From: Neopestalotiopsis rosae
Taxonomy: Eukaryota > Ascomycota > Sordariomycetes > Amphisphaeriales > Sporocadaceae
NCBI GenBank assembly: GCA_023078685.1
Contig: JALGAS010000004.1
Coordinates: 3,100,001 to 3,164,000, forward strand
Length of the DNA: 64,000 bases
Direction: 5' to 3'
In this document: in pieces, positions 33,748-43,951 of the stretch
Layout of the letters: every line of letters begins with the position of its first letter
How positions within the stretch are numbered: position 1 is the first letter of the stretch
The notes under the pieces: generated by a model
What the model saw: only the letters and a program-made list of their open reading frames with translations
The model's database searches: none
Told to the model about the DNA's origin: nothing
Position numbers and translations under genes: made by a program

Positions 33748-34243
33748 CCACAACACATGCATGAGAAAAACGCTATTCTGCCACGCCGGAAGGAGAATTG
33801 CGTCGTTCAAGTCCAGCGCTAGGTCATGACAATGCCAACTTCGCTCTTTGAGCTGCGGAACATTCAAGCGGCGGCACATATTGTAAATGGAAAGGATAGA
33901 AGACCACATCTAGACCTCGCGGTGTCTGCGCTACAGCAATTAAGTATATCACATGAGAAGAGAATCAAGTTCTCGCTATACTGTGCCGCAAGAAATAACA
34001 GTCTAGTTGAACAACCAGTTGTTTCGCTTTCCGCCATCGCATAAAATGCTATTGAATCGCTCGCAGTCTTTGACCATCAATTGATTGGTTTATATACGAG
34101 CTTCTGTCGTGCTCGATTCCATAGTATTCCTACAACCAGAAGTGGCGCTCGGTGCAAATACCGGCAACTTTGATATCCGTATTCTTTGCCCTGTCGTTGC
34201 AGGGAAAAGTCATCAGTAGCTTGGTAGGGCAAGGCGCTAGTCA

Positions 34244-34279
34244 AGGGTTATGGCTCTATGCTTATAACCCTGCAGGGTT
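34244..34279. repeat. Nested inverted repeat
   Basis: AGGGTTAT (34244-34251) pairs with ATAACCCT (34264-34271). The right arm overlaps a perfect 14-bp palindrome AACCCTGCAGGGTT (34266-34279). No flanking duplication was recognised. Confidence 0.5.
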
Positions 34280-35908
34280 GAGCTCGAAGCTAAAGCTTGG
34301 CCATCGTTGACCATATGGAACGTCAATCCAGACCTGGCTGTGATCGTATTATATCGGTCGCAAAATTGAACCTTTTCAATACCCAGTGTCGCACAACTCG
34401 CTGATTTTGAGCCGCCAGTTCATTCTCGTAATCGAGGACAATGCGACCATGATCTGATGCAGATGAAGAATTCTTCTGCGGCACACTCGGCGAAGTCGGC
34501 ATATTCGTTCATAAGGCGAGCATTATAAGCAGGATTTCAATCCTTCCCAAAGAAAGGTACCCTACAGCCAACAGTAGCACTAGTAGGAAGACGTGAGTCC
34601 TTCGGCACCCGTCTTTACTCATCCTAAGGCTTGTAGGAAGATCTAAGCCTCCAAGCCAATGCGGCACGTATCTGATTATCAAGTGCGTCCGTCTCCACTA
34701 TTATGACCCCACATGAATCCACCGGCACATCGCCTACAGGCTGCATTCCTGCAACGGGCAGTCGGCTGTGCGAAAACCCCCAACCGAAAGAGAAGCTTTT
34801 TCTATTATGTATTCCGTCCAAGTTCTTGAAAATATGTGCACTGCTCATTGTCTTCATTAGAAATCTCGTTGCTCTTGCTCATCAGTTGGATTCAATGATC
34901 AATGCCTGTAATCCAAACTCAAAAAGGAAGTGCCAATCCTGAAACTGCAGTAAAAACCGCCATGGCAAAGATTTCAAGTCTCTATCAAGTGCGTTAAAGT
35001 TGAATGGTCATGGTATGTGACGCATCCTTCAGTCTATAGCACTAGACAAGTTTGAAAATATCACGGGGCTTATAGGATACTACCTTAAATCATGCGATTT
35101 CCGCCATAAACCTCTTCATGTATCGGGCAATTCGATATTCCTATCACGCTTCTCGAGTTCTGCCTGATGCTAAAGAATCGACTTCCGTATTCTGCCTAGT
35201 ATCATATCATGCGCTCCCAATTGTTTGGTTTCTTCATGACGGAACAAGCCGCTATGCTGGGCCGCCTCCAATTGGCTGTGCCGCGCGCATGGGCGATCAT
35301 CCTCCAAAGAGGCACGACACCGACCAGACGGTTCCTCAATTCCGCCTTACCAGCATACTCATCTCGTCACAGTTGGCGAGCGAATCAAGAAGACCATCAA
35401 GACGGGATTCGGCTAATGGTCCAATGGGCAGCAGTGGGAATGTTATTAAAATCAAGCCTACGTACGAAAGCTGTTTCTACCATATTCAGATGTCGAGTAC
35501 TGGTCCCCTACTAGAATTGTCACGCAGGCTTCACCACTATGGTATTTTTGCGGCACCTTTGCTAGGTTGGGTCGTACTTTCCACCATCATGCCAGGATTT
35601 CTTCAGAGGAAGACAAGGATACTACCACCGATATAAATCTGTGCCTTAAATAGTGGATGCTGCCTTGCCATGACCACAACCGGATGAACAGCCATCCGCG
35701 GCTTATTATTCAGAGTATCCATCACAAGTGACTCTATCATGATATCAGATCACTACGCCAAGTTGAAGCAGCCGGGATCCAAGTCTGATGGAAAGAAATA
35801 TGTTCATGAAGGATTATGGCACAGGATGAATGGGTCATGATGTGACTCCTCCAACAATGGGGTTCAGGAAATATTCAAGAGTCGATGAATACTGGCACGG
35901 TTTCAAGA

Positions 35909-35916
35909 TATAAAAG
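35909..35916 (+). promoter_or_regulatory. TATA box of the small secreted protein gene
   Basis: TATAAAAG, 212-219 bp upstream of the ATG at 36128, followed by an A/C-rich leader. Supported by sequence and position only. Confidence 0.35.
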
Positions 35917-36127
35917 TCACCATGATATCCGAACAAATTCAATGGAACAACTAACAGCAAGCTCTCAGACATCCACAGGTCCAGCGACATTGAAATCACC
36001 TTTACAAGCGATCCTTACACATCCCATCATATTGTATTATTCTCTGATCACTTTTACACTCAGAACCATTTTCAAACATATCCCCAAACTTCTTACCTCA
36101 ACCCACGGCAATTCACCCATCGTCGCC

Positions 36128-36364
36128 ATGAAGTTCCAGACTCTTATCTACTCTCTTGCCATCACTCTCGCGTGCGTCTCAGCTGCCCCAGCACCAACTC
36201 TAACGACTCGAGAGGATGCCACCACGGCCAGTTCTGGCACGGACACAGGAATCACATGGTCGATAGATAGTGAGTGAACATTATTCCTGAGTCTATGGAT
36301 CTGCAAAGCTCTCAAACTAACAAGTTTTACTTTTCTAGTGCTTCGACGTTTCTTGATGGACTAG
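36128..36364 (+). CDS. Small secreted peptide (55 residues), candidate effector or processed peptide
   Basis: Exons 36128-36269 and 36339-36364, joined over a 69-nt GTGAGT...TCTAG intron, encode 55 residues. The ATG follows GTCGCC. A signal peptide (FQTLIYSLAITLACVSA) is followed by APAPTLTTRED, the propeptide style of many fungal secreted proteins. The mature part is Thr/Ser-rich and ends MLRRFLMD. There are no cysteines. If the intron is not spliced, the frame stops two codons past the donor, so both forms give a short peptide. A secreted role (effector-like or signalling) is inference; the gene could also be a truncated remnant of a larger secreted protein. Confidence 0.5.
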
Positions 36365-36727
36365 GAACCAAGAATCTCAATGTAGGATTTAGAAATATGT
36401 ATCATGGTGCGCTAGGATTGAAACATTCGGACTCGCAAGTTGGTACCATGGATATGACTGGCTTCGTTGACAGAAATGAGATTCTGGATCACTGGGCACG
36501 ATCGTGTAGAGGTCAATCTTCACGCCATAGATTGTTTTCTTTATTCTTCTGCTTCGGTCTCAAGTCGGAGTAACACTTCGATCTCAATCTCTTCAAATCT
36601 CTCTTGACTCTGTCTATCTGATCTTTACTCTGTATACTTCTCCTTACAAAATTAACCAAACCACAATCGCCATGGCTAGTATCCGTTGACTGTTCCAATC
36701 GCGTAGCTATGAACAACCCAACCCATC
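36365..36727. other. Convergent intergenic spacer
   Basis: This holds the 3' regions of the small secreted peptide gene and of the Bor1-like gene. No gene recognised. Confidence 0.4.
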
Positions 36728-38864
36728 TTAGCGTTTCAGACTCCCGGCTCTTTGACGCTGCACTCCAAACCGCTGCTCGCTCCGGCGGCGCTCCAGTCCC
36801 CAATCCTGTGCCTGTGTGTGTTCGGGGAGTTTTGGCGCTCCGCCCAGACTGGCCAAGACCTGCTCATTCGTGCAGGTGAAATCGTCCATGACCTCTAGCT
36901 CCCGAAGGGTGAACCACTTGGGCATCAGATAATTTCGAAGAGGGATGAGCAAGATTATGAGTACCGGAAAGCCAATGGCGGCAATAGTCTGCGATATAGC
37001 CACAGTGGCCGCCACGCCCAAAGCTTGTAGTCCGATGAACAGCCAAATCTTACGCCGCGGGATGCCGAGGAGGGGCTCGTCGCGCTGGATAAAACGATTC
37101 TCGGACATGAGGAACACTAGCTTTTGAGTGATACCATTGGACTCGATGGACCCCCACTGATTATGCATGAGTCAGCATTCTCTGGACTGAAGCGTGTGAC
37201 AAGGATGAGATGAGATATGCGTCCACTTACCCCAACGACAAAGAAGACGCCCCCAAACAGGGCTGATGGCATTGTATGAAGTACCGTGAGCAGCGGTCCG
37301 GTCATGGTGCCAATCAAGGCAAGGCCCATCAAGAAATGGGAAACACGCTGTTCCACCACAGCCACTGCCTCGACTATGGGGCGGCGGATCTCGGTGCCCT
37401 CGCCCTCAGCTGTCGGTATGATCTCCAGCCTTGTTTCGTAGACGGTAAGCGAGTCTGTGTGAACCGGAGCTTGGGGGACTAATCCGTTCGGTAAAGGCAG
37501 GCCAAGTATTCCTGCAACAAAGGTCGTGCATCCCAGCAGGAAAAAGTCCCAATGGAAACCTCCAGGCTTCTTGAGTGGGAATTGGCGAGCTTGGGCTGTG
37601 ATACTGCTGACGTTCTATCTCCCACCTCGATTAGCAGCTATGCATCTTTGAAACATAGATCCGGCTCGACTAACATGATCATAGTAGAAGAGCAGCATCA
37701 CCAAGAAGCCAAATGGAATGGCTACAAATATCCATTTGACGGGCAGGTTCCAGAAGTCCAACAACCAGTCCCGAGGCTGGGTTGGATGAAATGCCTTAGT
37801 CACTGGAAGTTGAGAGGTATGCGCATCTTGTAGCCGCCCAGGAATATGAGCGAATCCCACCCAGAAAAGCGTTGTAAACTATGTAGAGGTCAAATTTAGA
37901 TACAGGCTCTTGAATTTGTCACTGGTCGGGAGAGACTTACAACGTAAGCATAATCTGCGAGAATGCCGCGAAACCAAGGCTTCCAGAGGGTGCTTTGACC
38001 CAGTTTCTCCAAAGAGTACACAGAGGCAAAGTAGAGAATGGAAATGATGCAGCTGAGATAACCAGAGACAGGTCCTTCGACGGTAAATTCATTGACCAGT
38101 TCTTCGACACCCTTGACTAGAAGCCTTACTTAGCATGGTTGATTATATGCTTCTCGTAGTGATTCGACCTACTCATATAGATGATGCCAACGTACATGCC
38201 GAAGCTCTCGCTGGAAAAGTCTGTCACATAGCGCATGTAGTCGCAGAGATTGAACATGGCGACGAGCCAATGAAATATGGCGGCCCATATCCCCGTCCAG
38301 GCCATGAAGAGAGGGTACAGCGATGAGTCGTACTGTGCGATGATATCATAGATGGTGTAGTTGAAGAGGGAGATCAAACCGGTGATGCCGACGATGGTCA
38401 GTGGCTGGGCACCCAAGATGCTGAAAATCATGGCGGCCAGAGCCGACGAGAACAGAGCCTCATTTACGCCAAAGAATTCGCCAGTCTTTCTATACATATC
38501 TAGTGTATACGCGAGGGCAGGGAGAATGCTGGAGAAAAGTGAGTTTGAGGGATATTGTGAAGCGCAACAACACAACGTCGTAGACTTACTTGACAAAATA
38601 CATTCGGATCGTACTGGCAATGGTTCTGTAGGTGAACGCATCTGTAATGTCACTCCAATAGTAGGGAAGCCGGCGACGGACATCATGATACATGCCACGA
38701 CACGGTCTCAGAATTCGATGACGACGCCATCCTTTTACGTTCTCGTAAGTGTACGACTTGGCAGTTTTCTCTCGTGTGAGGTCAGGTTGTTGGACAACCT
38801 TGGAGCTTCTCTGGCGCAGTGCATCATGAGCTTCATGAGACTGAGTGTTGGCAGTGTCAGCCAT
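36728..38864 (-). CDS. Bor1-like anion (borate/bicarbonate-type) transporter
   Basis: Six exons, 38864-38590, 38528-38173, 38116-37941, 37878-37675, 37614-37231 and 37156-36728, have GT-AG introns of 56-74 nt, all phase-consistent. They give 607 residues, close to yeast Bor1p (576). Family signatures include YFVNILPALAYTLDM, LGAQPLTIVGITGLISLFNY, YPLFMAWTGIWAAIFHW, YVGIIYMIKGVEELV, HWDFFLLGCTTFVAGILGLP and PLLTVLHTMPSALFGGVFFV. These are the HCO3-cotransporter/SLC4 fold with its two inverted seven-helix repeats. The protein should export borate or related anions at the plasma membrane. The N-terminal 75 residues are cytosolic and polar, and the C-terminal tail is Arg-rich (ERRRSEQRFGVQRQRAGSLKR). 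It is convergent with the small secreted peptide gene. Confidence 0.92.
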
Positions 38865-40275
38865 GACTTGGTTGATGTTGGGAGTGTTTGATTCGGTCTA
38901 ATTAAAGAAAACACAAAAGATGTAAATACAGAAGGAAGCATAGCTTTATATGAGGGAGGCAATCTCATCTCTTGTGAGAAGAAACATCGGCAGGTGGGTC
39001 CACAAGTATGGATGGAACCCTCATCTTACTCGAGGCAAATAACATGACCGACAAGAAACAGGCTCAGGGCTTGTTCCTTTACCCAGTAAAGGCGACATGG
39101 CGTAGGCCAGCCACTGGGTTATGGGCCAGGTTATGGACTTGGCACTTCCGACTACCCGTCTTCAGTCATCAGAACCAAACTAGCAAGCCATATCCCAATA
39201 ACACGGCACATCCCACTAGTCCGTCCTCTCATTATTTGGGTCGCGGACTGAAATATATTTGCTCAATTTATGTATTGTAATGGGAAGGGCCGAATCATCC
39301 CTTATTATTCAGTACAGTCTACAGCCACGCAAGTTTCATTCAATTCAATGTGGATGAGCCCGGACAGTTCAGAATGTTAACAGATCTAGTTTGACTTACT
39401 TAGACCTTGTCAATGACATCGAATATTATGCCAAGTGATCGGATTGGACTGTTCAACGGGACCTAGCCACAAATCACGCGGAGGCTACTTCATTTGCGGG
39501 CTAAGGCTTTTCTGCCCGGGCAGAATCTTATGTGGGGCCCTTCTTGCATGGACAGACTGTGGAGATCGTATTCGATCGTTCAATCGGGATCGCAGTTCGT
39601 CTAGACTCAATCGCATGCCCAAGTTGTCTTCTATGCTTGGAGCTGCGTATTCTGGAATCCTCGGGGAAAAGCGGGCCATGTGGCACAGCCAAGCAGCATC
39701 TGTGATGCAGAACACATTTTCGTGCTGAGCTATCCACAGTTTCAGGGAGAACCACTGTTATCGGCTTTCAATTTTGGGCGAGCAGCTTTTTGATGTTTCA
39801 CGGGTTGTAAAAAGTGTCCCGTCATAATTTGTGATAAGTTGATAAAAGCAGCAAGAATCTCTTACCTTTCAATTTGGTTCTAATTAGCATTTGGGCGTTG
39901 AATGGAATCATATCATAGAGCATTTACACAGTTGATTTATCCAGGTCACAAAAGACATCAAAGACACCTCTGAAAGAGCACGCGGTGGCGCTAAGCTCTC
40001 CTGAATTTCAGAACTTGGTGTCTAGCAGACTATAGCCATGATTATTTCATGCTTGCTCGTGCTCCGGCATACTGTTCCATGTTCGCTAAACAGGAGTCTC
40101 ACTGTTCTGAATCCTCGCAGGCTGGCCCAAGATGTGCGTAAGGGTTGAGATCAGTATCAGAGTAGCCATGTTCAATAATAAGAATAAGCAATCGCTCTGT
40201 ATCTAGGTCATAACTCAGAAGCCATGTCGTAAAGAGCGAGAAGAACAGCAATGACTTACGTCATCCCAGTCTAAA
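38865..40275. other. Intergenic region, no gene seen
   Basis: About 1.4 kb without recognisable coding sequence. The first few hundred bases upstream of 38864 serve as promoter of the Bor1-like gene. Confidence 0.45.
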
Positions 40276-40790
40276 TCATACTACTGCAGTAAAGGAGGGT
40301 CGTGGCATTTGCCAGATCATCTGCAACTCTGCCTTGGGCGTCTTTCCCTCCTTCTCATCAATTCCAATCACACTGCGTATCAAAGTCCCAGCCTTCTTGT
40401 GCTGTTCATCAATTTTCTCCAAGTATTCCTTGACCCAGGCACAGCTCCTGTTGCTTTCTCTCTCAGCTATTCATGTTCTTGAGTGATAGCGTCGGTACGG
40501 TTGTCAAAAGCTTTGACTGTTTTTCATGAATGCTTGATCACGGGATATTTACCAATGTCAAAGGGGTTTTGGCCGCCTTCCTTGTCGTCTTGCTTCTTTC
40601 TGTTCTCTTGGGAGAATTCCACTTCGTGCTCTGCAGGTTCTGGTACAGGTACACTTGGGAAGAGTTGGGAGTAATTTGAATAAAATCGAATCATCTGGTC
40701 TTTTAATACAACGATGTCAATTCCTTGGCATTTTCCATCGCTGCGTTCTCTTGTCGGCCTTTCACAACTTCAATGGAAGGGCAGCACACC
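40276..40790 (-). pseudogene. Broken gene of unknown function
   Basis: On the minus strand a protein-like frame runs KDQMIRFYSNYSQLFPSVP to FSQENRKKQDDKEGGQNPFDI. An 86-nt GTAAAT...ATAG intron (40552-40467) with correct phase follows, then AERESNRSCAWVKEYLEKID, IRSVIGIDEKEGKTPKAELQ and a stop at 40276. Upstream, another frame (VVKGRQENAAMENAKELTSL) reads into TAA exactly where the first frame begins, as if one base had been lost near 40708. Codon character on both sides looks genuine, so I read this as a decaying gene. The 5' end is unresolved: a possible ATG at about 40968 opens only 22 codons. I do not recognise the family. Confidence 0.45.
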
Positions 40791-41817
40791 ATGAGGTCAG
40801 GTTGTGGTACTATCAGGTAGAAATGATGATGAGTGAGAGTGGATGAGGTGAGTTCGCAAAGCGATTATAGAGGAAAGAAGCGGTTCTATAGAAACTGAGT
40901 TATCCGGGTTCCTTTCTTAATTCGTTGGATTTATCGTATTCCTTGTTCACGAAGTCCTCCTCAGCCATTTAATGTGATTTGTATTAAGTCAGCCAGTTTG
41001 CATCGCGGCTTGAACCAGGGTTAAGGGTAGATTTCCAAATATTCGTTCATGGAGTTGATTCGTATATATTGGATAGCCGCAGGTGGCGAGAAGAGATTTG
41101 GATAGGCGTGGACAGTGAAAAAAACGCGCCGTTCCGTATGGAGAGTATAATTGGTACAACGGTTCAATGTGATATCTGCAATACCAAAAGACATTGTCCA
41201 GTGAATTGTTTAACACCTTGGGCTTGACTACTACGTCATCAGTTGGCCATCGTTTTTTCGTTTATTTGGTGGTTTCTTCCTTTTCTCTTTTTGGCTTTTG
41301 TGTTCTTGGTTATAATGACTGGTGAACAGATGTATGTTCTTAGTATTTGAAACTAGATACCCATGTATGTCTGGCATGGACAGCAAAGGAAATTTCCTTT
41401 TGGGTTTGACCAGCGTCGTCTCTATCTCTTTCCTTGGGGCAGGTCAGCCTTGACCCCTGGAGCCAACAGCATGATCCTGAACGATTGCTTAAAAAAAAAA
41501 TGATTGGCACGCATTTGCAAGTCCCGTGGTGAAAAGCCATGTGACTTGCTTCATTCTGGGATGCGATGTCTTCTACGCGCAGTTCGAACGTCAACTTTCG
41601 GACATCTCCCATGCCCACCAAATCGATATCCACGGCATGATCCGTATGACATATGTCATGTGACATGAACTGCGAAGATCATAAATTTCGGCGGTGCCCC
41701 GCTTCTGCCGCTGACGCAGAGAGCTTCGGTTTTCCTCCTGTGATAAGAAGAATTAATCAATTTTCTTCACCTGCAACAAGTCAATCCCTCTGGACCTGGG
41801 TATTCTAGACGGCTCTG
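40791..41817. other. Promoter side of the first HET gene of the convergent pair
   Basis: No gene seen. Contains TCATGTGA at 41656-41663, 155 bp upstream of the HET start, inside a cluster of GACAT/ATGTC inverted strings. Confidence 0.4.
41656..41663. promoter_or_regulatory. TCATGTGA element upstream of HET gene
   Basis: The reverse complement TCACATGA fits the RTCACRTGA-type core, one transition away from the TCACGTGA found upstream of the other HET/NACHT genes. It lies 155-162 bp before the ATG at 41818. Confidence 0.35.
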
Positions 41818-43656
41818 ATGCGCCAAGAAATGATGTTTTCTGCGCTGAGCAATAAGAGTCAGCTCTCAAGCGACCAAGAGCATGAAAGACAAGGTCCCAC
41901 TACCGGAGAATCTCTTCCTTGGAGTCATCGTTACCGACAGCTTGAGGTCGGTGAGATTCGTATATTGCACATACTTCCAAAGAATGGGCCATACTTGGAA
42001 TGCAAGCTTGAACATGTCGCCTTGTCGCAAGCACCAGACTATACCGCTATCTCCTACGCCTGGGGGGATGCGGATGATAGAACGACAATTATCGTTGATG
42101 GCCATAAGATGGATATCACTAGCAGTCTCAACGATGTACTGAACATGCTCAGTGATGAGAGCGAGGGTATAACTATCACAGTGTGGGCAGACGCCATTTG
42201 TATCAATCAATCAAATATAGCCGAACGTTCATCTCAGGTTGCCTTCATGGCAGACATTTACAACCGAGCCAAATCCACAACTGCTTGGCTAGGACCTGCG
42301 ACGGAGGCTGATCGCATGGCTATAGAGCTCATGCAAGAACTTGTGAAGTTGAAAGACTCCGAGTCAGATTTCACGGGAGCCATGAGATCTCTCAGTTGGC
42401 GCGAGCACTTTGTGGCACTTGCTTCGCTGTTCAACAAAGAGTATTGGCGAAGGATGTGGATCATGCAAGAGGTGCATAGTGGAAAGCTTGTCAGAATCTA
42501 TTGCGGAGCCTACTGGTTATCTTGGCAAGACTACAGAGATGTTTCACGTGCTCTTCGGCACCATGATCTAGACGTCCGAGGTTCATTCAAGCTCGAAGAG
42601 TTAGAAGAGACTGGCGAACATATTTCTTGGGTCTTATGCTACTATGGTCCCAACACCTTGGATCTCGAGAACGAAAAAGATTTCCTCAATATTTTGGCCT
42701 GGTGCCAGCCGAAACGCTGTACAGACCCGAAGGATAAGCTCTTCGCCCTACTTGGCATCCTGCCAAAAGAAGTACGGCGCCACTTCTATTCCGATTACAC
42801 GGTCTCAGTCAAGAGGTTATATACGAATATTGTAGAGTACATGCTCAAATCAACCCGACGTATGGATGTCCTGTGCTACGCGACAAGAGTTGGCATAAAT
42901 CCGGAGAATCCGTACTTTCTGCCCAGTTGGGTTCCCGACTGGTCGCGCCCACTTCGGGCTGACGTGGTAATGGAATTGTGCGACTGTGCTGCTAGTTCGA
43001 AGGCCCCGCAGTTCACTATTTCCTCGCGCGAAGATGTCACATCACCAAAGGCACAGCAGATAGCTTTCAAGGCCGTCTTTGTTGGTACCATTTCTCGAAC
43101 CGGGTTACACGTACCCGACTTTCGTTGCATCGAAGACATACTCATGGCCTTCTTGAGTTGGCGCGCACTGGTCAAGGAACTTGGCAGGGATGATGAGAAA
43201 GAAGTATTGTGCAGGGTCATGACCATGGGTATTGTCGACGATCTTACTTCAGAGGAAGTTACAGAAATCTGCTTTCATATGTTCTCACGTTGGCTTCGAA
43301 GTCGGTTGCCGTATGTCCCCCTTGACGATGAGCTTGAGGCTTATTCTAGGACCCAATTGGGCACATCAGAGGATGAAATGGATGCTTTCTGGGCAAAATA
43401 TATCGAGCGAACCTGCGACATGCGACGTCTTTTCGTTTCTGAGGAAGGCGAAGTTGGCCTCAGTCCTCCTAGTATCGCTGAGGGTGACGTGATTTGCGTA
43501 CCTCTAGGCTGTTGCGCACCACTTATCCTACGCCCTTACAGCGATGGAACGTACAAGTTCGTATGTGATGCTTATGTTGATGGATACATGTCTGGAAAAG
43601 CGGACACTGAATTGAAAGAGGGATCAAAGGATCTACAAACATATATTGTTATATAG
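41818..43656 (+). CDS. HET-domain protein (6-OH/tol-like class)
   Basis: Single-exon gene of 612 residues from the ATG at 41818. HET motifs are YTAISYAWGD (75-84), VWADAICINQSNIAERSSQ (122-140) followed by VAFMADIYNRAKSTTAWLG, and EYWRRMWIMQEVHSGKLVRI near residue 207. They are followed by CTDPKDKLFALLGI and the second-domain sequence YFLPSWVPDWSRP typical of this class. The C-terminus carries the usual GDVICVPLGCCAPLILRP block. HET proteins trigger programmed cell death on recognition of non-self partners; the remaining C-terminal half is of unknown function. The gene is convergent with another, divergent HET gene only 295 bp away. Start context and length are normal; no disruption is seen. 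Confidence 0.9.
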   Translation: MRQEMMFSALSNKSQLSSDQEHERQGPTTGESLPWSHRYRQLEVGEIRILHILPKNGPYLECKLEHVALSQAPDYTAISYAWGDADDRTTIIVDGHKMDITSSLNDVLNMLSDESEGITITVWADAICINQSNIAERSSQVAFMADIYNRAKSTTAWLGPATEADRMAIELMQELVKLKDSESDFTGAMRSLSWREHFVALASLFNKEYWRRMWIMQEVHSGKLVRIYCGAYWLSWQDYRDVSRALRHHDLDVRGSFKLEELEETGEHISWVLCYYGPNTLDLENEKDFLNILAWCQPKRCTDPKDKLFALLGILPKEVRRHFYSDYTVSVKRLYTNIVEYMLKSTRRMDVLCYATRVGINPENPYFLPSWVPDWSRPLRADVVMELCDCAASSKAPQFTISSREDVTSPKAQQIAFKAVFVGTISRTGLHVPDFRCIEDILMAFLSWRALVKELGRDDEKEVLCRVMTMGIVDDLTSEEVTEICFHMFSRWLRSRLPYVPLDDELEAYSRTQLGTSEDEMDAFWAKYIERTCDMRRLFVSEEGEVGLSPPSIAEGDVICVPLGCCAPLILRPYSDGTYKFVCDAYVDGYMSGKADTELKEGSKDLQTYIVI

Positions 43657-43951
43657 AAGCCTCATGGAAGATTTGGAAATACGGATTTGCTTTTTTGTCT
43701 TTTTCTTTTGAAATAATGAATAATGACCTTGGCTGGTTTTGTACTTGTACCTTACACAGGCTTCCTGGATACTGGTCCTCTTCTTCTTCTCATTTTTCTT
43801 CTTCTCTTTTTTCCTCTCCCCATTTTTCGGAAGTACTCTTAACTTCTTGTTAGATTATTGGACGAGGATGATGCGCATATGCCAAGCGCCAAACGGAATC
43901 TTGCTGAATATACCGAAACAAAAGGGTCGGGATCCGCGCTACGTAGCCCCC

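Larger units (their letters stand above)
33748..36127. other. 2.4-kb gene-poor region
   Basis: No frame with recognisable domains. A plus-strand frame at 35118-35636 (172 residues) begins with a non-ATG codon and has no family character. A nested inverted repeat is at 34244-34279. A TATAAAAG box near the right end belongs to the next gene. Confidence 0.5.

Noticed and set aside
35118..35636. 172-residue plus-strand open frame
   Set aside because: Composition is not protein-like, no motif, and no supporting splice or promoter signal.
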